Assembly (NCBI GenBank): GCA_949285455.1
Contig: CASDXP010000008.1
Location: 1 to 36,737, forward strand
Source of the DNA: an uncultured bacterium
GTDB taxonomy: Bacteria > Bacillota_I > Bacilli_A > RFN20 > CAG-826
Direction of reading: 5' to 3'
DNA: 36,737 nucleotides
Positions 1 to 6,769 of the stretch are shown piece after piece (within the stretch, counting starts at the first letter, position 1; each line of letters begins with the position of its first letter). Position numbers and translations under genes: made by a program. The notes below the pieces were generated by a model. It saw only the letters and a program-made list of their open reading frames with translations, was not told the origin of the DNA and searched no databases.

Positions 1-34
1 CCCGCGACTATCCTTATATATTTTACCAAGGAAG

Positions 35-55
35 AAAAAGCGACCCCTAGGGGTC
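35..55 (-). terminator. Probable terminator after the cca-like gene
   Basis: A perfect 14-base palindrome, GACCCCTAGGGGTC at 42-55, can form a 5-bp stem with a CTAG loop. On the minus strand it is followed by GC and a run of five T (35-39). It lies about 60 bases beyond the stop of the cca-like gene, which fits an intrinsic terminator. The stem is short. Confidence 0.5.
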
Positions 56-115
56 AATCAATAATGCATCCCTTGGATACATATATTGTTAATGAGATAT
101 TTAAAATTATAATCT

Positions 116-787
116 TTAATACCTTTTTAAGATATTAAATTCTTTCAAAAGTTTAAAATAATTTTCATCGATCATCTGCATACGATGAATTTCTTGATTC
201 ACTTTATCAGGATTTAATAACTTTAATAGATGAGCGTTTTCTTTCATCACCTTTGCAAGATGCGTTTCCAAATCGAAATTGAGTAATAATTTAAATCTTA
301 AAGCACGAAGGATGCGAAGTGGATCTTCTTCGATGCGCGTATAAGGATTACCAATTGTTCTAATAAGATAAAATCTTAAATCTTTTAATCCATCCGCAAA
401 ATCATAAATCTTACCATCTTTATCGATGTAGATAGCGTTGATAGTAAAATCTCTTCTTTTATAATCTTTTTCAATCTTATCAGTGAAAGTAATTTTTAAG
501 GGATGACGATGATCTTGATATTCATCTTCTTCTCTTAAAGTTGTGATATCCACCCTTACACCATCCACTTTTAAATATGCACTTCCAAGATGAGCGTAAG
601 GTGATTTCAAATCTTCAAGAAATTCAAACATTTCTTCTACTTTCGCATCCGTACATAAATCTAAATCATGACATTCTCTTCCCAATAAAAAATCACGTGA
701 GGAACCGCCAATCATATATAGCTTGTAACCATGATTTTCAAAAATATCAGCAAGTTTTAAAAATGTTTGAGGCAAAGGTTTATCCAT
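116..787 (-). CDS. cca: Short CCA tRNA nucleotidyltransferase / poly(A) polymerase family protein
   Basis: This 223-residue protein belongs to the class II nucleotidyltransferase family that adds or repairs the tRNA 3' CCA end. Visible motifs are the catalytic GGSSRDFLLG followed by DLDLCTD (about residues 27-48), RRDFTINAIYID (about 110-122) and the neck motif EEDPLRILRALRF (about 152-164). Bacterial CCA enzymes usually run to 370-450 residues. This one stops soon after the neck and lacks the body and tail domains. The reading frame is intact and a terminator-like palindrome follows, so it looks like a real short gene and not a fresh truncation. No ribosome binding site precedes the ATG. A TAAAAT lies 8 bases upstream, so the message may be leaderless or may depend on readthrough from hup. 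Whether it adds CCA, only A, or only CC cannot be told. Confidence 0.8.
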   Translation of the reverse strand: MDKPLPQTFLKLADIFENHGYKLYMIGGSSRDFLLGRECHDLDLCTDAKVEEMFEFLEDLKSPYAHLGSAYLKVDGVRVDITTLREEDEYQDHRHPLKITFTDKIEKDYKRRDFTINAIYIDKDGKIYDFADGLKDLRFYLIRTIGNPYTRIEEDPLRILRALRFKLLLNFDLETHLAKVMKENAHLLKLLNPDKVNQEIHRMQMIDENYFKLLKEFNILKRY

Positions 788-819
788 ATAGAAATATTTT
801 AATGATATTTAGCAAAATA

Positions 820-841
820 AAAAAGCCCCGAAGGACTTTTT
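820..841 (-). terminator. Rho-independent terminator of hup
   Basis: On the minus strand, AAAAAGTCC-TTCG-GGGCTTTTTT forms a 9-bp stem (one G-U pair) capped by a stable UUCG tetraloop and running into a T tract. It begins 26 bases past the hup stop codon. Confidence 0.9.
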
Positions 842-867
842 CTAAGAACGATATATCCGTTAAATGA

Positions 868-1143
868 TTATTTGTTTAATTTATCTTTTAACGTTTGAGC
901 GGTTTTGAAACGAACAAGTTTCATTTCGGGTATATCGATATGCGCACCCGTGCGAGGATTCGTGCCTTTTCTTGCTTTATGCACTTTTGGTTCTAAGACA
1001 CCAAAATTAGAAATGTGCACATCTCCGCCTTTCACTAATTCATCAGAAATAGTATCGAAAAGAGCACCGACAACATCTTCAACTATGTAATTTGGATAGT
1101 CGACTCTTTCAACGATTCGATCAATTAGATCTCGCTTATTCAT
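868..1143 (-). CDS. hup: HU family DNA-binding protein
   Basis: This 91-residue protein has the normal length and layout of bacterial HU, the homodimeric histone-like protein that bends DNA and compacts the nucleoid. The N-terminal helical region begins MNKRDLIDRI. The core motif ISNFGVLEPKVHKARKG (about residues 44-60) leads into the DNA-binding arm with NPRTGAHIDIPEMKLVRFK. The start is supported by a strong AAAGGAGG seven bases upstream. The gene has its own promoter and terminator, so it is probably expressed at a high level as a single gene. Its place next to gpsA and der matches the hbs neighbourhood of Bacillus. I cannot tell from sequence whether it is the organism's only HU. Confidence 0.96.
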   Translation of the reverse strand: MNKRDLIDRIVERVDYPNYIVEDVVGALFDTISDELVKGGDVHISNFGVLEPKVHKARKGTNPRTGAHIDIPEMKLVRFKTAQTLKDKLNK

Positions 1144-1171
1144 AACGTTCCTCCTTTCACTCTTTACTTTA

Positions 1172-1201
1172 ATTATAAAAGAAAAAGAATTAATTTTACA
1201 A
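1172..1201 (-). promoter_or_regulatory. Promoter of hup
   Basis: Read on the minus strand, TTGTAA (1196-1201) lies 18 bases before a perfect TATAAT (1172-1177). The -35 sits at the very end of the intergenic gap beside the gpsA stop. The AAAGGAGG ribosome binding site follows at about 1151-1158. Confidence 0.65.
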
Positions 1202-1203
1202 AA

Positions 1204-2202
1204 TCAATCTTCACTCCTTAATGGTCTAAGCATTAATTCGCGACAAACAGTTGAAGGTTTGGCCCCTTCATAAATAATTTCATAAAGAGCCTCAATGATT
1301 GGCAAATGAATGTTGTGAAGATTTCCTAATTCATGTAAAACCTTGACTGTACGAATACCTTCCACCGTCTTTTTATTAGTCTTTAAAAAATCTTTGACAT
1401 CATCATCTAAACCAATTTTCAAACCAGCCTCAAAATTTCTTGAATGATATGAATAACAAGTGACGATTAAATCGCCTACACCAGTAAGACCATATAATGT
1501 TTCTTTTTTAGCACCGAAAACGTGTGCGAGCCGACCAATTTCTAATAAGCCACGCGTCACTAATGCGGCCCTGGCATTATCGCCTAATTTTAATCCTTCA
1601 ATCATCCCGCTCGCTAATGCGATAGCGTTTTTCATCGCTACTTGATACTCTGCTCCAATTTCGTCTTTTAAAGTGTAAACTCGAAAATAATCATTCGCGA
1701 ACATTTTTTGTACTTTCTTTGCTGCTTCTTCATCTTTTGAAACAGCACTTATAAGAGTAATATGTCTTAAAATAACTTCTTCTGCGTGCGATGGGCCAAG
1801 TAAAGAAGTAACTTCCCCTCTTTTCTTATGAGGAATGATTTTTCTAATGAGAGAAGAAATAGTAATATCTTCTTCTGGGTCGAAACCTTTCGCTGTATTT
1901 ATAAATAAAACTTTTTTATCGAGTAATGCATCAATTTGAGTAAGGACACTTCGCATAGCAATTGTAGGAATAGATAGCACTAAAGCGTCAGCAAAATCGA
2001 TGGCCTCTTTTAAATCGTTCGTGCCTTTCATTTCAAGCGGTAGTTTAATGTGAGGAAAATAAGAAATATTTTCGTGAATTTCATTCAGTGCTTTTACATC
2101 TTCAACCTTATTTGAATAACAAAGAACTTCGTGCCCATTGTCGCATAAAACTTGTCCTAAGGCCGTACCCCAAGTACCGAAGCCGATAATACTTACTTTC
2201 AT
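1204..2202 (-). CDS. gpsA: NAD(P)-dependent glycerol-3-phosphate dehydrogenase
   Basis: This 332-residue cytosolic enzyme reduces dihydroxyacetone phosphate to sn-glycerol 3-phosphate, the backbone for phospholipid and glycolipid synthesis. The Rossmann motif GFGTWGTALG is at residues 7-16. Also visible are NTAKGF, LGPSHAEEV, the catalytic-lysine segment AMKNAIALASG, and GLTGVGDLIVTCYS typical of the C-terminal helical domain. Length is normal. The start codon overlaps the stop of der as ATGA, so the two are translationally coupled. The der-gpsA-hup order is a known conserved neighbourhood in Bacilli. Confidence 0.97.
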   Translation of the reverse strand: MKVSIIGFGTWGTALGQVLCDNGHEVLCYSNKVEDVKALNEIHENISYFPHIKLPLEMKGTNDLKEAIDFADALVLSIPTIAMRSVLTQIDALLDKKVLFINTAKGFDPEEDITISSLIRKIIPHKKRGEVTSLLGPSHAEEVILRHITLISAVSKDEEAAKKVQKMFANDYFRVYTLKDEIGAEYQVAMKNAIALASGMIEGLKLGDNARAALVTRGLLEIGRLAHVFGAKKETLYGLTGVGDLIVTCYSYHSRNFEAGLKIGLDDDVKDFLKTNKKTVEGIRTVKVLHELGNLHNIHLPIIEALYEIIYEGAKPSTVCRELMLRPLRSED

Positions 2203-3509
2203 TGCGTCTTTCTCCTAAAAATTAATTTTATCGGTGAACCATCGAAGACGAAAGTTTCTCTAAGACGATTCTTTAAATAACGTTCGTAAGAAAAATGTAA
2301 GTAGTTTGGGTCGTTACAAAACATCACGATAGTCGGGGGTTTAATCGCCACCTGATTAGCGTAATATATCCTTAATCTTCCCCCGTTGAAATTAGGCGTT
2401 TCATTCATAATTTGTGCATCTTCGATAACGCTATTCAATAAAGAAGTTTGGATGCGAGAAACATAACCATCATAAGCGACGTCAATAGCTTTAAAAATCG
2501 TATGTAATCTTTCCTTTTTCAAAGCGGAGACGAAGACGATAGGAGCGTAATCTAAAAATTTAAATTCCGCACGAATTAATTTTTCAAATTCTTGCATCGT
2601 CTTTTCATTTTTTTCCACTAAATCCCACTTATTTACGACGATAATTATGGCTTTATCTTGTTCGATTGCATAGCCGATGACATGTTTATCTTGTTCGATA
2701 ATGCCAACACTTGCGTCGATGACAAGTAGAACAATATCGCTTCTTTCCATCGCTTTTAAAGCTCTTAAAGCACTATATTTATCGATAGCTTCATAAATCT
2801 TTCCACGCCTTTTTAAGCCAGCTGTATCGATAACTTTATAACTTCTTCCATCACGCGTGAAATCGATGTCAATAGCGTCTCTTGTCGTCCCTTCAATATT
2901 CGAAGTGATGACGCGATTTTTATTGATAAGAGCGTTGGTCAAAGATGATTTACCAACGTTTGGTCGACCCACTAATGTGAAACAAATTTTTCCTTCTTCT
3001 TTAGGTTCTACCTTCTTAGGAAGATAGGAGACAATCTTATCTAATAAATCGCCAATGCCGATACCGTGAACACCGCTGACAAGAATTGGTTCACCTAATC
3101 CTAAAGCATAGAAATCATAAAGATTTTCTACTTTATTTTTATTGTCAGACTTATTGATGGCAAGGATGACTGGTTTCTTCTCTTTTCTTAATATTCTTGC
3201 CACTAATTCGTCATCTTTTGAAACACCTGTTTTTGCATCGACTAAAAAGACGATGACATCCGCTTCCTCAATAGCGATTTTAGCTTGTATTCTTATCTCC
3301 TCTTGAAAAGGTCGATCTTCAATTTCAATTCCACCAGTATCGATTAAATAAAAAGAATGATCTAGCCATTCACAAAGACCATACATCCTATCTCTAGTCA
3401 CACCCGGCATATCGTTGACGATAGCTTTTCTTTCACCGAGCAGACGATTGAAGATAGTAGATTTACCAACGTTTGGACTACCCACTAAAGCGACGTAGCC
3501 TTTAGCCAT
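2199..3509 (-). CDS. der: Ribosome-biogenesis GTPase Der (EngA)
   Basis: This 436-residue protein has the tandem GTPase layout unique to Der, which is needed for 50S subunit maturation. The first G domain shows GSPNVGKST (about 10-18), DTGG and NKSD. The second shows GRPNVGKSS (about 181-189), DTAGL and NKWD. The KH-like C-terminal domain ends in a basic tail. The ATG overlaps the cmk stop in the 8-base unit ATGGCTAA and is preceded by CAGGAG, so the genes are probably coupled. Full length, no anomalies. Confidence 0.98.
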   Translation of the reverse strand: MAKGYVALVGSPNVGKSTIFNRLLGERKAIVNDMPGVTRDRMYGLCEWLDHSFYLIDTGGIEIEDRPFQEEIRIQAKIAIEEADVIVFLVDAKTGVSKDDELVARILRKEKKPVILAINKSDNKNKVENLYDFYALGLGEPILVSGVHGIGIGDLLDKIVSYLPKKVEPKEEGKICFTLVGRPNVGKSSLTNALINKNRVITSNIEGTTRDAIDIDFTRDGRSYKVIDTAGLKRRGKIYEAIDKYSALRALKAMERSDIVLLVIDASVGIIEQDKHVIGYAIEQDKAIIIVVNKWDLVEKNEKTMQEFEKLIRAEFKFLDYAPIVFVSALKKERLHTIFKAIDVAYDGYVSRIQTSLLNSVIEDAQIMNETPNFNGGRLRIYYANQVAIKPPTIVMFCNDPNYLHFSYERYLKNRLRETFVFDGSPIKLIFRRKTQ

Positions 3510-4176
3510 TTTGTTCTCCTGTCTTCATCTTGATAATTTTTAAAACTTCATTCACTACTTCATCGACGCTCATGAAAGAAGTATCGATCAAAACTGAATC
3601 ACTCGCTGCTTTAAGAGGAGCGAATTCACGATGTGAATCGATGTAATCTCTTTTTCTAACATCTTGTTCGATATCCTCAAGTGTACAAGGAATACCTTTT
3701 TGCATGTTTTCTTCATATCTTCTAATAGCTCTAGTTTCTACGGAAGCAATTTGAAAAATTTTGACTTTTGCATCTGGTAGGACGTAGGTTCCAATATCTC
3801 TTCCATCCATCACGACATTAGAAGTTTTAGCTAATGCACGTTGTTGTTCCACTAGAGCAAGACGAATGTCTTTATAAGATGCGATATATGAAACGTTTGC
3901 ATTAATATCTGGCTGTCTAATTCTAAATGTAACATCTTCATCATTTAAAAATACTTTGTTATCAGGAGTTAAAGTAATGTGAACTTCAGGAATTAAAGAG
4001 ATACTTTTTTCTTCGTCTTTAGGATCTATTCCCTTTAAAATCGTATAAAGAGTGTAAGCGCGATACATCGCACCGGTATCGATATATGTATAACCTAATA
4101 TTTCTGCGACTTTTTTAGCCACAGTGGATTTACCAGCTGCGGCTGGTCCATCGATTGCAACGCTAATATAAGACAT
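3502..4176 (-). CDS. cmk: Cytidylate kinase
   Basis: This 224-residue kinase phosphorylates CMP and dCMP with ATP. The P-loop GPAAAGKST is at residues 10-18. DGRDIGTYVLPDA, a Cmk signature, and the lid-type region RAIRRYEE follow. I place the start at the ATG preceded by AAAGGAG (start codon 4174-4176) and not at an upstream in-frame codon, because the ribosome binding site and the family N-terminus both fit there. That binding site overlaps the stop codon of the upstream membrane-protein gene (TAAAGGAG), so translation may be coupled. The cmk-der-gpsA order resembles Bacillus, but the rpsA/ypfD gene often found after cmk is absent. Confidence 0.97.
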   Translation of the reverse strand: MSYISVAIDGPAAAGKSTVAKKVAEILGYTYIDTGAMYRAYTLYTILKGIDPKDEEKSISLIPEVHITLTPDNKVFLNDEDVTFRIRQPDINANVSYIASYKDIRLALVEQQRALAKTSNVVMDGRDIGTYVLPDAKVKIFQIASVETRAIRRYEENMQKGIPCTLEDIEQDVRKRDYIDSHREFAPLKAASDSVLIDTSFMSVDEVVNEVLKIIKMKTGEQNG

Positions 4177-4186
4177 AATTACTCCT

Positions 4187-4525
4187 TTAAAATAAAATGA
4201 TGCCAAAAGCAATAATTAAAGCAATGATTGCTAAAGATAAAATGGAGACAACAACGTAATAAATACGAATTTTCTTATTCATGCGTAAAAAAGAAAAAGT
4301 CGATGGCTTATAATCACTATCTTTCTTACCATCATCGTTTAATTCTTCATAATGTAATCCAAGATTAGGATGAGACATCAATTGATCAATTTCTTGTTTC
4401 TTACTAGAATCGACTTCCAACTTAGGCGAAGAAAAAGTCGTAATCGTATCGAAATCATCATCATCCATGGCTTCAATCGATTTTCTTCTTTGTTTAAATA
4501 AGTCAGTTCGTGTTTTTTTCGTCAT
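4187..4525 (-). CDS. Small C-terminally anchored membrane protein, unknown function
   Basis: I do not recognise a family for this 112-residue protein. About 85 polar, charged residues rich in Asp, Lys and Ser are followed by one strong hydrophobic segment (about residues 88-111, starting YYVVVSILSLAIIALII). The basic stretch just before it (MNKKIRI) favours a cytosolic N-terminus with a C-terminal anchor. The gene is the first of the cmk-der-gpsA run, with its stop inside the cmk ribosome binding site. An AGGA lies nine bases before the ATG. The gene position and frame are well supported, but the function is not. Confidence 0.75.
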   Translation of the reverse strand: MTKKTRTDLFKQRRKSIEAMDDDDFDTITTFSSPKLEVDSSKKQEIDQLMSHPNLGLHYEELNDDGKKDSDYKPSTFSFLRMNKKIRIYYVVVSILSLAIIALIIAFGIILF

Positions 4526-4600
4526 AAATTCATTTCCTAATTTTATATTGTAATAAAAATTAAGTTTCTTTTAAAGTATCAGTATAACTTTATTCCTATC

Positions 4601-4628
4601 TTGACAAAACAGATAGATAATTTATAAT
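4601..4628 (+). promoter_or_regulatory. Consensus sigma-A-type promoter of the ferredoxin gene
   Basis: TTGACA (4601-4606) and TATAAT (4623-4628) are both perfect and are separated by 16 bases. They lie 27 bases upstream of the ferredoxin start, which suggests strong constitutive expression. Confidence 0.9.
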
Positions 4629-4633
4629 CAAAA

Positions 4634-4649
4634 GCGTCTAGGAGGACGC
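4634..4649 (+). promoter_or_regulatory. Hairpin presenting the ferredoxin ribosome binding site
   Basis: GCGTC (4634-4638) pairs with GACGC (4645-4649). The six-base loop TAGGAG holds most of the Shine-Dalgarno AGGAGG, whose last G forms the closing base pair. The start codon follows five bases after the stem. Confidence 0.6.
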
Positions 4650-4654
4650 AAACA

Positions 4655-4843
4655 ATGGCAAAAAAAGTCAATGTCAATAAGGATGTCTGCATCGGATGCG
4701 GTCTTTGCACCGGCTTACTTCCATCAGTGTTCGAATTCGATGATGATGGTAAGGCTAAAGCTAATGAAGTACCAGCTGAAGACGAAGCATCAATCGCTGA
4801 TGTTGTTGCCCAATGCCCAGTTGGTGCTATCGAAGAAGAATAA
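4655..4843 (+). CDS. Single-cluster [4Fe-4S] ferredoxin
   Basis: This 62-residue acidic electron carrier has three cluster cysteines in CIGCGLC (C12, C15, C18) and a fourth at C54 in CPVGAIEEE. That is the layout of one-cluster bacterial ferredoxins such as the Bacillus type. The long acidic stretch between the cysteine groups replaces the second cluster of two-cluster clostridial ferredoxins. It has a perfect promoter, a strong AGGAGG site and its own terminator, and so is a monocistronic, probably abundant protein. Its redox partners are not encoded nearby. Confidence 0.96.
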   Translation: MAKKVNVNKDVCIGCGLCTGLLPSVFEFDDDGKAKANEVPAEDEASIADVVAQCPVGAIEEE

Positions 4844-4870
4844 TTTCTTACATCATTAACGATCGAAAAG

Positions 4871-4893
4871 AAAAGAGCATTAGCTCTTTTTTT
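4871..4893. terminator. Bidirectional terminator between ferredoxin and ribU
   Basis: AAAAGAGC (4871-4878) and GCTCTTTT (4883-4890) form an 8-bp stem with the loop ATTA. A T run follows on the plus strand and CTTTTC follows on the minus strand, so both convergent genes can stop here. The minus-strand loop (TAAT) contains the ribU stop codon, so the last ribU codons are written in the stem. Confidence 0.85.
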
Positions 4894-5578
4894 CTTGTTC
4901 TACTTCTTCATTTGTCGTTTTTACGATTCCTTCGATAACTTTCTTTTCTTCAGCTTTTTTTAATTTAGCTTGATGATATGCATTTGCAATTTTTTCGATT
5001 GTTCTACGCATTATTTTATAGATAAGAAGCGTAGCCACGACGACGATAGCGTCTTTTAGAGCATTGAATGGTAAAGCAATATAAAACCCATATGACCAAT
5101 CGAGATTAGTGACGTAAGGAAAAGTTTCTTGAATCATCTTCAAATCAAGACCAAATAGATATGCATAGAACGGTACAGAAACGTAAATATTAATAATTAA
5201 AGCAAAAAATAATTGTAAAACTGTTCCCACTAATAAACCTAATAACGCCCATTTAAATTTACGACGATATTTATAGATGATGACAGCAGGAATAATAAAG
5301 ACGATGGAGAGGAATAAATCCGTCAATTCCCCGACGCACATCGTCGAAGTCATTGGTAATTTAATAATTGTTTTAATAAAAATAGACGTAAGCGCCACTA
5401 GAGGGCCATAAGCAAATCCTGCGACAAAATTTGGAATTTCATCAAGGTGAATTTCTAAAAATGAAGGAGCGAATGGAACCTTAAATTGGAGGCCGGGTAC
5501 GACGTAAAGAATAGTCGCTATTGCCCCAAAAATAGCGGACCTTGTCATGAAGAGAATAATTTTGTGTGTCTTTGACAT
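4880..5578 (-). CDS. ribU: ECF transporter substrate-binding (S) protein, riboflavin type
   Basis: This 232-residue integral membrane protein has about six membrane segments and fits the ECF S-component family that captures a vitamin and docks on the shared EcfA/A'/T energy module. The order MTRSAIFGAIATILYVVPGLQF, then HLDEIPNFVAGFAYGP, then a late LPFNALKD matches RibU-like proteins. The upstream FMN riboswitch independently supports riboflavin as the ligand. A charged C-terminal tail of about 30 residues rich in Lys and Glu is cytosolic. The ribosome binding site AGGAG lies six T before the ATG and is buried in the regulatory hairpin. No ECF ATPase or T gene is in the window, as expected for a group II system. 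Confidence 0.92.
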   Translation of the reverse strand: MSKTHKIILFMTRSAIFGAIATILYVVPGLQFKVPFAPSFLEIHLDEIPNFVAGFAYGPLVALTSIFIKTIIKLPMTSTMCVGELTDLFLSIVFIIPAVIIYKYRRKFKWALLGLLVGTVLQLFFALIINIYVSVPFYAYLFGLDLKMIQETFPYVTNLDWSYGFYIALPFNALKDAIVVVATLLIYKIMRRTIEKIANAYHQAKLKKAEEKKVIEGIVKTTNEEVEQEKKS

Positions 5579-5585
5579 AAAAAAC

Positions 5586-5603
5586 TCCTAGCCAGGGCTA
5601 GGA
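5586..5603 (-). promoter_or_regulatory. Riboswitch expression platform: hairpin hiding the ribU ribosome binding site
   Basis: On the minus strand TCCTAGC-CCTG-GCTAGGA forms a 7-bp stem, followed by G and six T running to the start codon. The AGGAG ribosome binding site lies in the 3' arm. The hairpin could block translation, act as a terminator, or both. Its GCCCTG is complementary to CAGGGC in the 5' part of the aptamer (5720-5725), which offers a possible alternative pairing. Confidence 0.75.
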
Positions 5604-5620
5604 AAAAGAAGAGAAAATAT

Positions 5621-5729
5621 ACTTCTTTCATCTTGACTTTAACAATCGCCACTTGAATTGCACAAGTTCATGCTCATCTTGAGCTCGCGGGGTTTACCGC
5701 CGGTCGGAAATTACATCCTGCCCTGAAGT
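5621..5729 (-). ncRNA. FMN riboswitch (RFN element) aptamer
   Basis: On the minus strand the conserved RFN blocks occur in order. AGGGCAGGATGTAATTTCC is followed by GACCGGCGGTAAACCCCGCGA, a variable arm, and GTTAAAGTCAAGATGAAAG. The closing helix P1 pairs ACTTC (5725-5729) with GAAGT (5621-5625). The element binds flavin mononucleotide and usually turns off riboflavin synthesis or uptake when FMN is plentiful. It directly precedes the riboflavin S-component gene. Confidence 0.97.
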
Positions 5730-5735
5730 GCTTTT

Positions 5736-5764
5736 ATTATATAACTTCATTTTGTTGTTGTTAA
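5736..5764 (-). promoter_or_regulatory. Promoter of the FMN riboswitch / ribU transcript
   Basis: On the minus strand TTAACA (5759-5764) is separated by 17 bases from a perfect TATAAT (5736-5741). The expected transcription start falls at about 5729, exactly where the P1 helix of the aptamer begins. Confidence 0.85.
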
Positions 5765-5835
5765 TAAAAAACAAAATTTAAAACAACTTATTTTAAATTC
5801 TTAGAAAAAATAATTTAATTTTTCTATTAGTTGAG

Positions 5836-5841
5836 TATTAT
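5836..5841 (+). promoter_or_regulatory. -10 box next to a start codon (possible leaderless promoter)
   Basis: TATTAT at 5836-5841 is eight bases before the ATG at 5850. The expected start of transcription is therefore at or within two bases of the ATG. The -35 region is weak (TTTAAT at about 5814-5819). Confidence 0.4.
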
Positions 5842-5849
5842 ATAACCAT

Positions 5850-6155
5850 ATGGATAACGAATATCTAACTAAAGCACAAATGCGTCGACTTCTTACAAAA
5901 CATGATCCAATCGAGGTTTTGCAGTACATTGAAAAATGTGTCTTAAAAAATAAACCTGATGATGAACTCATGATGACGTTAATTGATATTACTAAAAGTT
6001 ACATCTATCTTTTAAGCATCCAAGATACATATGAAAAAGAACTTAATGATAATATTACTGCAAAAGTTTTGATAGCTTTACAAGATGTCATCAATTTATT
6101 AGGTTTTAAAGAAATTAAGGCTGATTTTGAATTGAAGCAAAATAACGTCGCTTAA
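5850..6155 (+). CDS. Small alpha-helical protein, unknown function
   Basis: I do not recognise this 101-residue protein. It is predicted to be mostly helical and soluble, with no signal peptide, membrane segment or cysteine motif. Its start MDNEYLTKAQMRRLLTKHDP and the helix KDVI/LIDITKSYIYLLS-type pattern suggest a small helical bundle. It is a single gene that ends just before a terminator-like hairpin. No Shine-Dalgarno sequence precedes the ATG. A TATTAT box ends eight bases upstream, so the message would start at or next to the ATG. Confidence 0.65.
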   Translation: MDNEYLTKAQMRRLLTKHDPIEVLQYIEKCVLKNKPDDELMMTLIDITKSYIYLLSIQDTYEKELNDNITAKVLIALQDVINLLGFKEIKADFELKQNNVA

Positions 6156-6193
6156 ATCAAATATTTTTTAAAAAATTAATACTATTTTAAATT

Positions 6194-6218
6194 AATTCAC
6201 GATGTGAATTATTTTTTT
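6194..6218 (+). terminator. Terminator after the small helical protein gene
   Basis: AATTCA and TGAATT (6194-6199 and 6205-6210) form an AT-rich stem around the loop CGATG. The stem is followed by A and seven T. Confidence 0.65.
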
Positions 6219-6226
6219 ATATGAAA

Positions 6227-6253
6227 TTAGCACTTACCTATTGACAGTGCTAA
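6227..6253 (+). promoter_or_regulatory. CIRCE operator 1 (HrcA site), overlapping the -35
   Basis: TTAGCACTT, a 9-base spacer, then CAGTGCTAA differs from the CIRCE consensus (TTAGCACTC-N9-GAGTGCTAA) only at the inner end of each arm. The right arm shares bases with the -35 TTGACA. Confidence 0.85.
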
Positions 6254-6268
6254 AAATAGTCCTATAAT
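6241..6268 (+). promoter_or_regulatory. Promoter of the hsp20 gene
   Basis: TTGACA (6241-6246) and TATAAT (6263-6268) are both perfect with a 16-base spacer. The promoter lies between, and partly inside, two HrcA operators, so it is probably strong and repressed in the absence of heat stress. Confidence 0.92.
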
Positions 6269-6272
6269 ATAG

Positions 6273-6299
6273 TTAGCACTTGAAAGATGTGAGTGCTAA
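6273..6299 (+). promoter_or_regulatory. CIRCE operator 2 (HrcA site) in the hsp20 leader
   Basis: TTAGCACTT, 9 bases, then a perfect GAGTGCTAA gives one mismatch to the CIRCE consensus. It lies just downstream of the -10 and covers the likely transcription start. Confidence 0.93.
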
Positions 6300-6320
6300 A
6301 AATACATGGAGGTAATACAT

Positions 6321-6752
6321 ATGGCAAAATACGAAACACAACTTAGACATCATTACGATGAAGACTTATTCCCATTCGATAATATTTTCGATGATCTCTT
6401 CCCTACCACGAATAGAAGAGTAGGCGAAATGTTAAAGACTGACATCTTAGAAGATAATGATCATTACACTTTAAAGATGGAAGTTCCAGGTGTCAAAAAA
6501 GAAAATATTAAGATGAGTTATGAAGATGGCTACCTTACCATCTCATGTACAAAAAATGAAGAAAATGAAGAAAAATCTCATCACAAATATGTGCGTAAGG
6601 AAAGATATTTTGGTTCCTATTCACGTAGTTTCTACATTGGTGAGATGGAAGATAGTAAAATCGATGCTTCTTTGAATGATGGTATACTTACTATCAAACT
6701 TCCAAAAGAAGTAGAAAAAACACCTGAGAAAAAATTTATTGAAATTAAATAA
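6321..6752 (+). CDS. Small heat-shock protein, Hsp20/alpha-crystallin family
   Basis: This 143-residue ATP-independent chaperone should form oligomers that hold unfolding proteins. The alpha-crystallin domain runs from about residue 40 (TDILEDNDHYTLKMEVPGV) to the GILTIKLPKE motif near residue 127. A short N-terminal arm with FPFDNIFDDLF precedes it and a short C-terminal tail ends FIEIK, an I-x-I-like motif. I chose the ATG at 6321 because GGAGGT lies seven bases upstream. An earlier in-frame ATG at 6306 overlaps that binding site. Control by two CIRCE elements means HrcA regulation, while the usual CIRCE targets are dnaK and groE operons. Confidence 0.95.
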   Translation: MAKYETQLRHHYDEDLFPFDNIFDDLFPTTNRRVGEMLKTDILEDNDHYTLKMEVPGVKKENIKMSYEDGYLTISCTKNEENEEKSHHKYVRKERYFGSYSRSFYIGEMEDSKIDASLNDGILTIKLPKEVEKTPEKKFIEIK

Positions 6753-6769
6753 GTCTGAATTTTGTTAAG

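Noticed and set aside
4655-4859. A second plus-strand frame overlaps the ferredoxin gene.
   Set aside because: It is a shifted frame of the ferredoxin, which has the cysteine motifs and the well-placed ribosome binding site.
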